DNA of 64,000 bases from contig NZ_JAATHD010000022.1 of NCBI RefSeq assembly GCF_011947265.1, forward strand, positions 46,997-110,996, written 5' to 3'. This document shows, in pieces, positions 34,722-43,599 of this stretch (position 1 is its first letter; each line of letters starts with the position of its first letter). The notes beneath the pieces are model-generated. The model was given only the letters and a program-made list of their open reading frames with translations. It had not been told where the DNA came from and ran no database searches. Made by a program: the position numbers and the translations under genes. The DNA is from Paenibacillus sp. HB172176. Lineage in GTDB: Bacteria; Bacillota; Bacilli; Paenibacillales; Paenibacillaceae.

Positions 34722-35114
34722 ATGATCGAGAAGCAGAGGAAGAAGGATTTGGCCGCGTCATACAAGCAGAGTTTTCGCCGGATGGGCGTGTATCAGCTCC
34801 GCAATACGGCGAATGGGAAGCTGCTGATATGCGGAAGCATGGATCTCGACGGCGCCAGAAATCGACTCGCTTTCATGCAGCAGACGAATACGAATTCGAT
34901 GCCTGAAATTCAACAGGACTGGAAGCTGCACGGAGGCGACAGCTTCGTATACGAGGAGCTGGACGAGATCAAGCCTAAGGAAGAATTCGCGGGCGATCGC
35001 GAAGAGATGAAGAAATACAAGAAAGAAGTCGACGCGCTGCTCGGGCTGTGGGTGGAGAAGCTTAAACCGTTCGGAGAAGCGGGTTACAATCAGGCCAAGC
35101 GACTGCAGCTCTAA
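34722..35114 (+). CDS. GIY-YIG nuclease family protein
   Basis: A 130-residue protein. The MGVYQLRNTANGKLLICGSMDLDGARNRL segment has the GIY-YIG nuclease fold pattern (GVY... in place of GIY, LICG in place of YIG), the form common in small Firmicutes proteins annotated this way; the usual catalytic Arg and Glu are not securely located, so activity is uncertain. It follows the DUF6530 gene by 26 bases on the same strand. The ATG at 34722 follows a GGAAGG-type site. Confidence 0.7.
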   Translation: MIEKQRKKDLAASYKQSFRRMGVYQLRNTANGKLLICGSMDLDGARNRLAFMQQTNTNSMPEIQQDWKLHGGDSFVYEELDEIKPKEEFAGDREEMKKYKKEVDALLGLWVEKLKPFGEAGYNQAKRLQL

Positions 35115-35170
35115 CTCGGCTGTTCGCATCGGAAGGTTGCTCAACATGGAAATTCGGACGGATTTCACGG

Positions 35171-35199
35171 TTGACAACGCGAGAAGTTTAAGCTATTAT
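35171..35199 (+). promoter_or_regulatory. Sigma-A promoter for the leuA leader
   Basis: TTGACA (35171-35176) and TATTAT (35194-35199) with exactly 17-base spacing, just before the T-box leader. Confidence 0.85.
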
Positions 35200-35205
35200 T
35201 GCCAA

Positions 35206-35450
35206 TAACTTAACCATAACCAAATGCTTTGATTAGAAATAGTAGAATGGAGTCGACCTTTCAGAGAGCCGGTGGGTGGTGCGAACCGGCAGCGTCGTTC
35301 AATTCGAACTCGTCTATGAGCAGCTGCCTGATCATATCATGTAGGGTAAGCCGGGATTCCGCCGTTACAAGGATAGACGGTGATGGCCGTTGAAGAAGAT
35401 TGTTCCCCTGAGCGCATCGGGAACGAATTAGAGTGGTACCGCGAGTTCAA
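35206..35450 (+). promoter_or_regulatory. T-box riboswitch (probable leucine) controlling leuA
   Basis: The leader has the loop-E pieces AGTA (35239-35242) and GAA (35306-35308) flanking GAAT/ATTC pairing, an upper stem GCCGG/CCGGC around GTGGGTGGTGCGAA, and the T-box core GTGGTACCGCG (35433-35443). The codon CTC (Leu) lies directly after GAA at 35309-35311. This reading is ambiguous by one base: the GAA-N-codon spacing seen in the tyrS leader would give TCG (Ser). Leucine is favoured because the next gene is 2-isopropylmalate synthase. Confidence 0.88.
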
Positions 35451-35483
35451 CCTCGTCTCTATACGCAGAGACGGGGTTTTTTT
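35451..35483 (+). terminator. T-box-controlled terminator before leuA
   Basis: CCTCGTCTCT (35451-35460) pairs with AGAGACGGGG (35467-35476), including a G-T pair, followed by seven T residues. Confidence 0.93.
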
Positions 35484-35561
35484 GTTGTTCAAAATCCGGA
35501 TTTGAACAGCCTCGCTTTATATATAAGCATCTCAAATAAATGTAAGCGGGAGGTTAGCAAG

Positions 35562-37094
35562 ATGAGCAGAAACATTATTATATTCGATACGACATTGCGC
35601 GACGGCGAGCAGGTGCCCGGCGCAAAGCTCAATATACAGCAGAAGGTTGAAATCGCGCAGCAATTGAAGCGGCTGAAGGTGGATATTATCGAAGCGGGCT
35701 TTCCCGCTTCCTCAGAGGGAGATTTTCGAGCGGTGCAGGAAATTGTGCGAAGCGTTGGCGATTCCGTATCCATTACGGCGCTGGCCAGAGCGGTGAAATC
35801 CGATATCGAGGCGGTATACGAGAGCATCAAGCTGGCGCAAAATCCGCTTATTCACATCGTGCTCGGCACTTCGAACATTCATGTGGAGAAGAAGTTTAAT
35901 CGCTCGAAGGATGCCGTGCTGCAGATGGGCGTGGATGCGGTCAAATATGCAAAAACCTTAATGCCGCAGGTACAATATTCGACGGAGGATGCGTCCCGCT
36001 CGGATTTCGAATATTTGTGGAAGACGATCGATGCGGTGGTGAAGGCTGGCGCGACTATGATTAACGTGCCCGACACGGTCGGTTATGCGGTGCCGGAGGA
36101 ATTCGGGGATTTGATCCGCAGAATCAACGAAAGGCTCAAAAACGTGGACGATCGGGTTGTGCTCAGCGTGCATTGCCATAATGATCTTGGACTTGCGACC
36201 GCCAATACGCTGCAGGCGATCAAGAATGGGGCGGACAAAGCGGAATGCACCATTAACGGTCTCGGAGAACGGGCGGGAAACGCCTCCCTGGAGGAGGTCG
36301 TGATGGGAATCAAGGTGCGAGAAAATTATATGGGTTGCAGCACTGGCGTCAATACAAGCGAGCTGCTGCGCACCTCGCGCCTGGTCAGTCATTTAACCGG
36401 ACTGGATGTGCAGGTGAACAAGGCGATAACAGGGGACAACGCCTTCGCCCATTCCTCCGGCATTCATCAGGACGGCTTGCTGAAGGATAAGCAGGTGTAC
36501 GAGATTATGTCGCCCGCAGATGTCGGAGCGGAGAGCATGGAGCTGATTCTGACGGCGCGCTCCGGCAGGCATGCCTTCAAAAACGCGGTGGAGCGGTTGG
36601 GCTTTGACAAGGGCGGCGATGACGATTTCGAAGCGTTGTTCGGCAAATTTCTGGCGCTGGCCGATGCAAAGAAGGAGGTTTACGATCATGATGTGTTCGA
36701 TCTGGTGTTGGAGCACCGCTCGATGGCATCGAGTCCCAAGCAGTTGTTCGAGCTCGATACGTTCGAGGTCATCAGCAACGATCGGTGTCCGACGGCAACG
36801 GTTGCGTTGCGCAAAGGCGATGAACGGCTGACCGGGAACAGCGCGGGTGAAGGCCCGATCGATGCGCTGTACTCCGCAATCAGAGCCGTCATCGATTTGG
36901 ATGTCGAGCTTAAGGATTATAAGATAGGCAGTCTGTCTCGCGGCAAGGAAGCGGTCGGAAGAGTCTCTATTCGACTGGAGCATGACGGCAAAACCTATGC
37001 AGGCAGAGCCATGGACAAGGATATTATAAGAGCAAGCGGCATCGCGTTCCTGAACGCGGTCAATGGTGTCGTGCTGGATATGCAGGAGCAGTAA
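35562..37094 (+). CDS. leuA: 2-isopropylmalate synthase
   Basis: A 510-residue enzyme that condenses acetyl-CoA with 2-oxoisovalerate, the committed step of leucine synthesis. It starts with the diagnostic FDTTLRDGEQVPGA (metal-binding Asp and catalytic Arg), carries the GLGERAGNASLEEV motif and HCHNDLGLATANT metal histidines, and has a C-terminal LeuA allosteric domain (roughly 390-510) through which leucine inhibits. The ATG at 35562 follows GCGGGAGG; the longer open frame reaching into the T-box is not used. Control is by the upstream T-box. Citramalate synthase is the nearest alternative. Confidence 0.94.
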   Translation: MSRNIIIFDTTLRDGEQVPGAKLNIQQKVEIAQQLKRLKVDIIEAGFPASSEGDFRAVQEIVRSVGDSVSITALARAVKSDIEAVYESIKLAQNPLIHIVLGTSNIHVEKKFNRSKDAVLQMGVDAVKYAKTLMPQVQYSTEDASRSDFEYLWKTIDAVVKAGATMINVPDTVGYAVPEEFGDLIRRINERLKNVDDRVVLSVHCHNDLGLATANTLQAIKNGADKAECTINGLGERAGNASLEEVVMGIKVRENYMGCSTGVNTSELLRTSRLVSHLTGLDVQVNKAITGDNAFAHSSGIHQDGLLKDKQVYEIMSPADVGAESMELILTARSGRHAFKNAVERLGFDKGGDDDFEALFGKFLALADAKKEVYDHDVFDLVLEHRSMASSPKQLFELDTFEVISNDRCPTATVALRKGDERLTGNSAGEGPIDALYSAIRAVIDLDVELKDYKIGSLSRGKEAVGRVSIRLEHDGKTYAGRAMDKDIIRASGIAFLNAVNGVVLDMQEQ

Positions 37095-37120
37095 TAAGAT
37101 TATGAAAGCGGGTTTTCATC

Positions 37121-38764
37121 ATGGAGGAAACAGGCTTGGTCGCAGCTGGCGAGGCCATGTACAAAGTAAGGGATATTCGCTTCTTGACGATGCGGGAGCT
37201 TTTGCGGGGAGATGTCGTTCTCGAAGCGAAAGCTTCTTGCGCGATAGTTATTGTGCTGGGCGGACGGATCGCGATTAAGGCAAATTCGCAATCCTGGACA
37301 ATCGGTCTCGCCGATTGCGTGCGAATTCATGACGATTGTCCAGTGGAATTAGCGCTGGATTCCGGGTTGGGAGAGGTTATGGCTTTGTCTTATGAATGCT
37401 TCCTTCTCCAAGCGGACGGGACGCCTGCGCCTCAACTTCAGGAGCGTGCGCGCGACGGTCATCCCCAACCGACCGACTTTTTCAGCCTGGAGGGAAATTG
37501 GCAGGCCGCATGCAGGGAAATGGCGATGAAATGGGAGAGGAACACGATACAGGATCGATTGTTGTGCGATGCAATGTTGATTCAATTGCTATGCGCCTCA
37601 ATTGGCAAGTCCATGTATTCTGATCCTGTTGTCTGCGAAAGCGGGGTCGCGAGCGCAGCGGCCTATATGGAGCAGCATTTTGACGAGGATATTTCGAATG
37701 ATCGATTGGCCAAAAGATGCGGGCTCAGCACGGCGCATTTTCGCGAGGCATTCAAATCCCGCTACGGATGCACCGCAATGGACTATCTCTCTTCTTTGCG
37801 CATGGGGTATGCGAGCGGTCTGATTAATCAAACGGAAGCCAAGCTGAACGAAATTTCGGTGCAGGTCGGCATACAAGATGAGTTTTATTTCAGCCGCAAA
37901 TTCAAGAAGGCGTTCGGAATCTCACCGTCCGAATATCGAACCCGCCATCGGAGAAGGGTAGCCTCTTGCACCTTCAGCGGCACGGGACAGTTGCTTGCCT
38001 TGCAGGTTATTCCGCATGCAGCTCCGCTTCATGGCGATTGGACGGAATATTATGCGAGGCAATACGGACATATGATTAACGTGCATTTGAAGAGCGAAGA
38101 GCATCTGGAACTGAATGACGAAGAATTGGAACGATTGGCTGCGACGGAGCCGGAGCTGATTCTTGCAAGCGATCTTTATGCCGAAGGGGAACGAAGCAAG
38201 CTGAACCGAATTTCGGATGTTCTGTATTTGCCGTCATCCGCTCATTGGTCGGAGCAGCTCCAGCTGCTGGCGGACAGGCTGGAGCTTGGCTCGGAAGCGG
38301 AAAGATGGATTCGATTGTACAACAACCGGGTGTATGCTGTTCGTACAGAATTAGCGCGATATACGTCTTCCCGCACCATTATGTCTGTTGGAATCAGCGG
38401 CAGGCAATTGTATATATACGGCGAGAAGCGTATGGGGGCGCTGCTGCATCACGAACTGGAGTTGTCGCCCGCTTGCGAAATTCCCGCAAAATCCAATTAT
38501 GAAAAAATAACAAAAGAGGGGCTGGAGAAGATTGATCCGGATATTTTGCTGCTGGTGATCTGGAAGGATCCCATCTCCGCACATACCTGGAAACAACTGT
38601 CTCAGTCTCGCCTGTGGAAGGAATTAAAAGCCGTTCGCACGAATCAAGTGCATCATCTGCCTGTGGATCCATGGCTGGAGTATTCCGCATATGCGCATGC
38701 GCGGGCGCTTGGCATTATTCAGAATCGCCTGTCCGCAAATCATCCATGGATCAACTACGGATAG
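37121..38764 (+). CDS. AraC regulator fused to a siderophore-binding-like domain (Btr type)
   Basis: Up to 547 residues: an N-terminal sensing or dimer region (1-160), two AraC helix-turn-helix units (about 177-272, with KRCGLSTAHFREAFKS and VQVGIQDEFYFSRKFKK), then a long domain from about residue 285 that resembles a metal-siderophore binding protein (AATEPELILASDLYAEG). This is the architecture of B. subtilis Btr, which binds ferric bacillibactin and activates siderophore uptake genes. The next gene encodes such a binding lipoprotein. The ATG at 37121 has a weak ribosome site; a TTG at 37136 sits eight bases after GGAGG and may be the true start. Confidence 0.85.
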   Translation: MEETGLVAAGEAMYKVRDIRFLTMRELLRGDVVLEAKASCAIVIVLGGRIAIKANSQSWTIGLADCVRIHDDCPVELALDSGLGEVMALSYECFLLQADGTPAPQLQERARDGHPQPTDFFSLEGNWQAACREMAMKWERNTIQDRLLCDAMLIQLLCASIGKSMYSDPVVCESGVASAAAYMEQHFDEDISNDRLAKRCGLSTAHFREAFKSRYGCTAMDYLSSLRMGYASGLINQTEAKLNEISVQVGIQDEFYFSRKFKKAFGISPSEYRTRHRRRVASCTFSGTGQLLALQVIPHAAPLHGDWTEYYARQYGHMINVHLKSEEHLELNDEELERLAATEPELILASDLYAEGERSKLNRISDVLYLPSSAHWSEQLQLLADRLELGSEAERWIRLYNNRVYAVRTELARYTSSRTIMSVGISGRQLYIYGEKRMGALLHHELELSPACEIPAKSNYEKITKEGLEKIDPDILLLVIWKDPISAHTWKQLSQSRLWKELKAVRTNQVHHLPVDPWLEYSAYAHARALGIIQNRLSANHPWINYG

Positions 38765-38791
38765 TCCATGGCAGTCCTGGAAAGAGCTATA

Positions 38792-38818
38792 TATAATCTC
38801 TAATGAGAATAGTTATCA
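38792..38818 (+). promoter_or_regulatory. -10 element and Fur box before the siderophore-binding lipoprotein gene
   Basis: TATAAT at 38792-38797 is followed by TGAGAATAGTTATCA (38804-38818), which differs from the 7-1-7 Fur consensus TGATAATNATTATCA at two positions. Fur bound there would block transcription when iron is plentiful. No convincing -35 box was found, fitting a promoter that needs an activator such as the upstream AraC protein. Confidence 0.72.
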
Positions 38819-38834
38819 CTACAGGAGGATGGAT

Positions 38835-39821
38835 ATGCACAAGAAGAGGCTATACGTTGCCGTATTGGCAATGATGCTGGTTATGGTATTGGGGGGCTGC
38901 GGCAATTCGGACAATAAAGCTTTGACGAATGGAAACGAAGGTTCAGTGAATGCAAACCGAACTGCCGAAGCAGACGGGACGGAGGCAGAGGCAACACGCC
39001 TGGTGACGGATGAACTGGGCCATGAAGTGAAAGTTCCGAAAGCCCCTGTCAACATTATGGCGCCTTATCAAGAGGATTCCTTATTGATGCTCGGTATTAC
39101 GCCGGTTGCCCAATGGTCATCCGGCGGTACGGTGCAAACCTACCTGCAGGACAAGCTGGCAGACGTTCCCGTCATTGATATGAGCGCCGCATTGTCGCCG
39201 GAAGCCGTGCTTCAGTTCAAGACGGATCTGCTGGTGCTGCATACGGCTAGCATGGGCGAAGGAGAATTGTATGAACAATATACGCAAGCCACTCCAACCT
39301 ATGTGTTCGAGAACGCGCTTGGGGACAGCAGGGAGTCATTGAGGAAGCTGGGCGATCTTCTGGGCAAAAAGGCGGAAGCGGAGGCGGCTTTAAAGAAGCA
39401 TGACGAGCTTTTGTCAGACGTGAAGAATGAAATTAACGCCAGGGCGGGGTCTGTGAAGATTGGTATTGTTCAGATTAACAGCAAGAAATTCAGAATGTTT
39501 GGCAATGTTTATTTTGCCGGGCCGCTGCTCTATAACGAGCTTGGATTCGAACAGCCCGAGCTTGTGAGAGATAAGGATATTGTAGATCTGTCATTGGAAG
39601 TGCTGCCTGAGCTCGATGCCGATTTTCTCTTCGTCATCGATCAGAACGGCGGGGAGGGACAGACAAAGGAGATTATGGAGAGCAAGGTGTGGAAGAGCGT
39701 GCCGGCCGTAAAGCAAAATCATATGTTCATCGTGGATCCGAGTCATTGGCTCGGCAACGGTCTAATCGCAAACGAGATGGTTGCGGAGGATGTTCGCGAT
39801 TTGATCTTGCATGCAACATAA
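38835..39821 (+). CDS. Siderophore-binding lipoprotein (FeuA/FhuD-like)
   Basis: A 328-residue exported lipoprotein. The signal peptide ends in the lipobox LGGC with Cys22, followed by a variable linker and a TroA/FeuA-type binding fold: LVTDELGHEVKVPKAPVNIM is the usual entry segment, and SPEAVLQFKTDLLVLHTA and LPELDADFLFVIDQ are typical later strands. It would capture ferric siderophore outside the cell. The ATG at 38835 follows CAGGAGG. A Fur box lies just upstream and the Btr-type regulator gene precedes it. No permease or ATPase gene follows: a terminator comes next. Confidence 0.88.
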   Translation: MHKKRLYVAVLAMMLVMVLGGCGNSDNKALTNGNEGSVNANRTAEADGTEAEATRLVTDELGHEVKVPKAPVNIMAPYQEDSLLMLGITPVAQWSSGGTVQTYLQDKLADVPVIDMSAALSPEAVLQFKTDLLVLHTASMGEGELYEQYTQATPTYVFENALGDSRESLRKLGDLLGKKAEAEAALKKHDELLSDVKNEINARAGSVKIGIVQINSKKFRMFGNVYFAGPLLYNELGFEQPELVRDKDIVDLSLEVLPELDADFLFVIDQNGGEGQTKEIMESKVWKSVPAVKQNHMFIVDPSHWLGNGLIANEMVAEDVRDLILHAT

Positions 39822-39841
39822 CGCATGAACAAAAGAAAGAC

Positions 39842-39884
39842 CAAGAGAGAAGCTTCTTCGGCTTATGAGGAAGCTTCTCTCTTG
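39842..39884. terminator. Bidirectional terminator between convergent genes
   Basis: CAAGAGAGAAGCTTC (39842-39856) pairs perfectly with GAAGCTTCTCTCTTG (39870-39884). The minus-strand exit is T-rich (GTCTTTCTTTTG); the plus-strand exit is less so. Confidence 0.8.
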
Positions 39885-39887
39885 CAT

Positions 39888-40781
39888 TCAGATGCTGGCT
39901 TTATTGTTCCGCGCGACATAGGCTAAGGCTCGGCTTTTTCGATTCACGAGAATGATACCGAAGCAAATCAAGGCTCCGCCGCTTGCAACATACCAAGTGA
40001 CAGGCTCATGGAGCAGGAGTCTGCTCATCAGGACGCCGAACAGAGGTACGAGGAACAGGAAGGAGCTTGTTTTGCCTGCATCGCTGTTTTTCAATAGATA
40101 ATACCAGAGAGAGAACTGGATCATGGAGCATAGAATCGCAAGAAGAAGCAAAATCGACACCGAAGCGGTAGTTGTTCTAAAAGAAATAGGTTCCGTGCAT
40201 AAGCTAAGAACCAGCAGTATAAATCCTCCAAACAGCATTTGATAAGCCGCAAGCGCCGTCATGTCAAAGGCTGGCCCCCAACGCTTCGTAAGCATGGTTG
40301 CCAGCGCAAAGCAGAAGGCGCCCGCCAAGCAGATAAAGGTTCCGGGATTAAGCGACATCGAAAGTCCGAAGGCGACGGCAACGCCGCCGAAACCGAGCAC
40401 TACGCCAATCCACTGTCTCGCGCTGTAAGAAACTCCGCTGATAACGGAGCTTAGCAGGATAACAATTAACGGATTCATGCATGTAAGAATGGCTGATTCC
40501 CCCGAAGAAATCCAGTTCATGCTGTAATAGGCGCAGCCCATGACGCCCGCGCTTTGGAACAAACCGATTGCGGCTGCTTGCAGCCATTGTTTTCGTCCAC
40601 GGGGGCCAGGTTTGCCAAGCATTTTCACAATCGGGATCAACAAGCTGCCCGCAAGGAGATAACGGATTGCCATGAGCAAGAAGGGAGGCGCATAGTCCAT
40701 TCCAAGCTTCCCAAGCGGGAACGCTATGCCCATTAGAAAGGTGGTTAATAGAAGTAGACTGAAATATTTCGATGTTTGCAT
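39888..40781 (-). CDS. EamA/DMT-family transporter
   Basis: A 297-residue membrane protein with ten helices in two EamA repeats (the first beginning SLLLLTTFLMGIAFPLGKLGM, the second around FICLAGAFCFALATMLTKRWG). Members export amino acids or other metabolites. AAGGAG is nine bases before the ATG at 40779-40781 and only three before that at 40787, so the former is chosen. It is divergent from a LysR regulator gene, its probable controller. Confidence 0.9.
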   Translation of the reverse strand: MQTSKYFSLLLLTTFLMGIAFPLGKLGMDYAPPFLLMAIRYLLAGSLLIPIVKMLGKPGPRGRKQWLQAAAIGLFQSAGVMGCAYYSMNWISSGESAILTCMNPLIVILLSSVISGVSYSARQWIGVVLGFGGVAVAFGLSMSLNPGTFICLAGAFCFALATMLTKRWGPAFDMTALAAYQMLFGGFILLVLSLCTEPISFRTTTASVSILLLLAILCSMIQFSLWYYLLKNSDAGKTSSFLFLVPLFGVLMSRLLLHEPVTWYVASGGALICFGIILVNRKSRALAYVARNNKASI

Positions 40782-40899
40782 AGCCATTGTCTCCTTTGCT
40801 GTGATATCTCTATTGTATTCTCTCGTTGAAATTAAGTATAATGATTGTAAATGATGAATAATATCACTAATTATGATAGCAACTGAGGAGGGCTTGCCA

Positions 40900-41757
40900 A
40901 TGGAAAGCTCCGAGCTGCGCATCTTTCAGGCCGTTGCAGCCGAAGGCACGATTACGAAGGCGGCGGAGCGACTGGGCTATGTGCAATCGAATGTGACGAC
41001 GCGTATCCGGCTTTTGGAGCAAGAGCTTGGCACCAGCTTGTTCCAGAGGCATAATCGCGGGATGACCTTAAGCTCCAGCGGGAAAGCCTTGCTGCTTTAT
41101 GCAGACAAAGTGATTGGCCTGCTGGACGAAGCGAAGCGGGCGTTGACGACGGAGCTTGAACCTGGCGGCTCGCTCTCGATTGGTTCAACGCAAACCTGCG
41201 CGGCTCTAAGGCTTCCCGGTTTGCTGGCTGAATATTGCAAAACCTATCCGAAGGTTGAAGTTTCTCTCAGCACCGGGCATTCCCAGCTCATGATTGACAA
41301 GGTTTTGAATTATGAGCTCGAAGGAGCCTTTATCGGCTGCTATTGCAATCGAAGAGATGTCGAGCAAAGCTTGATTTTCGAGGAAGAGCTGGTTATTGTT
41401 GCGAATCGAAGCGTTCATGATTTGGAAGAAGCGATTGCGAAGCCTATTCTTGTATACAGCAAGGGCTGTTCGTATCGCGAGGTGCTGGAGGAGTGGCTGC
41501 GATCGAGGCGGCATCCCTTCCCTGCTGTTATGGAGTTCGGAACCTTGGAGGCGATCATGGGAAGCGTTGCCGCCGGGCTCGGTATTTCCTTAATGCCGAA
41601 AGCGATCGTGGAGAGGTATAATGGAGCAGGGGCATTGAGAAGCTTCGAGATTCCGGGTCAAACAAGCAAACAGCCGACCATGTTCATTTGCCGCAAGGAT
41701 CTGGTTAGAAGCAGTGCCATGCGGGCTTTCATGGAGACTTTGCCCGCAGCTCAATAA
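40900..41757 (+). CDS. LysR-family transcriptional regulator
   Basis: A 285-residue regulator with an N-terminal winged helix-turn-helix (TITKAAERLGYVQSNVTTRIRLLEQELGTSLFQR) and a C-terminal effector-binding domain of the periplasmic-binding fold. The ATG at 40900 follows GAGGAGGG. It is divergent from the EamA transporter gene, separated by about 118 bases that are AT-rich with several short dyads; it likely regulates that exporter. Effector unknown. Confidence 0.92.
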   Translation: MESSELRIFQAVAAEGTITKAAERLGYVQSNVTTRIRLLEQELGTSLFQRHNRGMTLSSSGKALLLYADKVIGLLDEAKRALTTELEPGGSLSIGSTQTCAALRLPGLLAEYCKTYPKVEVSLSTGHSQLMIDKVLNYELEGAFIGCYCNRRDVEQSLIFEEELVIVANRSVHDLEEAIAKPILVYSKGCSYREVLEEWLRSRRHPFPAVMEFGTLEAIMGSVAAGLGISLMPKAIVERYNGAGALRSFEIPGQTSKQPTMFICRKDLVRSSAMRAFMETLPAAQ

Positions 41758-41784
41758 ACAGAAATAGAGGGGAATCAGACATTC

Positions 41785-42585
41785 ATGAAACAATTATTAT
41801 GGCAGGAGAATGCGCCGCATGCGCTTGGCAATGAAGAGGAGGACAAGCCTTACCTGGAGTTGTTCCTGCTGGAGAGCAAGAAACCGAAGAGTCTCGTTAT
41901 CGTCTGTCCGGGCGGCGGATACATGGGCAGATCGCATCATGAAGGACCCATAATCGCACAGTGGTTGAATTCCATCGGCGTGTCGGCGGCAGTGCTGCAC
42001 TATCGGGTGCATCCGTATGGTTATCCGGTTCCTATGATCGATGCGCAGCGTGCTGTCCGTTACGCGCGTTATTTCGCATCGGAGTGGAATGTCGATCCTG
42101 ATCGTATCGGCTTGATGGGCTTTTCAGCGGGCGGTCATCTGGCTGCGACCGTCGGAACGCATCATGATCAAGGAATAGAGCGGTCGATCGATGGCGTAGA
42201 CAGGGAGAGCTGCCGTCCGGATGCACTGATCCTGTGTTATCCCGTCATCAGCTTTCAGGACGAATACACGCACGTCGGTTCCCGGGCTGTACAACTGGGC
42301 GAGGATCCGGATCCGGAGCTGATCGAGTTTTTGTCCAACGAGCTTCACGTGAAAGAGGATACGCCGCCGACCTTTCTCTGGCATACTGCGGAGGACAAGG
42401 CGGTAGTTCCCGAGAACAGCCTGCTCTTTGCCATGAGCCTAAGCAAGCACCGCATTCCGTACGAGTTGCATATTTTCGAAGAAGGGGTACACGGCATTGG
42501 GCTTGCCGAGGATGTCCCGGATACGGCCGAATGGAGCAGATTGGCGGAAAGATGGCTAATCAGACTCGGCTGGACAAGCGCCTAA
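41785..42585 (+). CDS. Alpha/beta hydrolase, probable carbohydrate acetyl esterase
   Basis: A 266-residue cytoplasmic hydrolase with no signal peptide. The oxyanion loop is CPGGGY (41-46), the nucleophile elbow is G-F-S114-A-G-G, and the likely acid and histidine lie in HTAEDKAVVP and GVHGIGLA. This pattern matches the BD-FAE/acetyl-xylan-esterase-like family, so removal of acetyl groups from imported sugars is the best guess. It begins 27 bases after the LysR gene on the same strand. Its stop codon sits inside the terminator arm. Confidence 0.85.
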   Translation: MKQLLWQENAPHALGNEEEDKPYLELFLLESKKPKSLVIVCPGGGYMGRSHHEGPIIAQWLNSIGVSAAVLHYRVHPYGYPVPMIDAQRAVRYARYFASEWNVDPDRIGLMGFSAGGHLAATVGTHHDQGIERSIDGVDRESCRPDALILCYPVISFQDEYTHVGSRAVQLGEDPDPELIEFLSNELHVKEDTPPTFLWHTAEDKAVVPENSLLFAMSLSKHRIPYELHIFEEGVHGIGLAEDVPDTAEWSRLAERWLIRLGWTSA

Positions 42586-42637
42586 AAAAAACTCTCCTTT
42601 CGAACCGTTCGGGTCCGAGAGGAGAGTTTTTTTTAGG
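42581..42637. terminator. Bidirectional terminator between the esterase and aldo/keto reductase genes
   Basis: CCTAAAAAAAACTCTCC (42581-42597) pairs with its complement ending in TTTTTTTTAGG at 42637. Poly-A before and poly-T after the GC stem give T runs on both strands. Confidence 0.9.
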
Positions 42638-42640
42638 CTT

Positions 42641-43561
42641 TTAAGGTAGAATGTTGCCGGCAGCCTTGTAGATGCCGTACCATTCTTCTCTTGTGAGAGG
42701 AATGTCGGAGCCTTGGCAGCAGTCCTTCAATCTTCCCAGATTCATGGTACCGGTGACGACCTGGATATTCGCCGGATGGCGGGTAATCCAAGCGACAGCG
42801 ATTGCGGTATTGGCAACATTGTACTTGTCCGCCAGACTGTCGATCAGTTTGTTCAACTCCGCGTATTCCTCGAGATCGCCGAGGAACGGACCGTTGAAGA
42901 AGCCCTTCTGGAACGGAGACCAGGCTTGCACGGTTATGCCGTTCAATCGGCAATAATCGAGAATGCCGCTGTCGCGATTGACGGATTGATCGACATTCAT
43001 ATTGAAGGCGATGCCGGAATCGATCATTGGCGTATGCGCGATGCTGAATTGGAGTTGATTCACAATCAGCTTCTGCGAGAGATGCTTCTGCAGGAGCTCG
43101 GTCTGCATCGGCGTATGATTCGACACGCCGAAATGGCGGACCTTGCCGCTCTTCTCCAGCTCGTCGAACGCTTCGGCCACTTCCTCCGGCTCCACCAGGG
43201 CATCGGGACGATGCAAGAGGAGAATGTCGAGATAATCGGTGTTCAAACGCTTCAGGATGCCTTCGGTCGATGCGATGATATGCTCCTTGGAGAAGTCGAA
43301 GAAGCCTTTGCGAATGCCGCATTTGCTCTGAAGGATCATCTGTTCACGTAAGGACGCGTTCATGCCGATCGCTTCGGAGAAATAGGATTCGCATTCCCCG
43401 CCGCCGTAGATATCGGCATGGTCGAAGAAATTGATTTTCTCTTCCATCGCTGTGCGGATCAGAGTCTCGGCCTCGGATAACGACAGTTGTTTAAGCCGCA
43501 TATTCCCCATGACGATATTGGATACTTGAAGATCTGTCCCTGCAATTTGAATATATTTCAT
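42641..43561 (-). CDS. Aldo/keto reductase, YdhF type
   Basis: A 306-residue NADPH-dependent reductase. The catalytic residues are seen in INFFDHADIYGGGECESYF (Asp and Tyr), LQSKCGIR (Lys) and LLLHRPDAL (His). Overall closest to the E. coli YdhF branch. The ATG at 43559-43561 follows a GGGAG site. It is divergent from a MerR regulator gene, and its promoter has the long spacer typical of MerR control, so it probably responds to an electrophile or aldehyde stress. Confidence 0.93.
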   Translation of the reverse strand: MKYIQIAGTDLQVSNIVMGNMRLKQLSLSEAETLIRTAMEEKINFFDHADIYGGGECESYFSEAIGMNASLREQMILQSKCGIRKGFFDFSKEHIIASTEGILKRLNTDYLDILLLHRPDALVEPEEVAEAFDELEKSGKVRHFGVSNHTPMQTELLQKHLSQKLIVNQLQFSIAHTPMIDSGIAFNMNVDQSVNRDSGILDYCRLNGITVQAWSPFQKGFFNGPFLGDLEEYAELNKLIDSLADKYNVANTAIAVAWITRHPANIQVVTGTMNLGRLKDCCQGSDIPLTREEWYGIYKAAGNILP

Positions 43562-43599
43562 GCGCGTCTCAAAACTCCCTTCACATCTTGTTCTCTTCT

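Noticed and set aside
35433..35561. Upstream extension of leuA into the leader
   Set aside because: It overlaps the T-box core and its terminator; the ATG at 35562 has a proper ribosome site and begins the conserved domain.
40782..40899. Possible LysR T-N11-A operator in the EamA/LysR intergenic region
   Set aside because: The region is AT-rich and several short dyads are possible; none stands out enough to list as a site.
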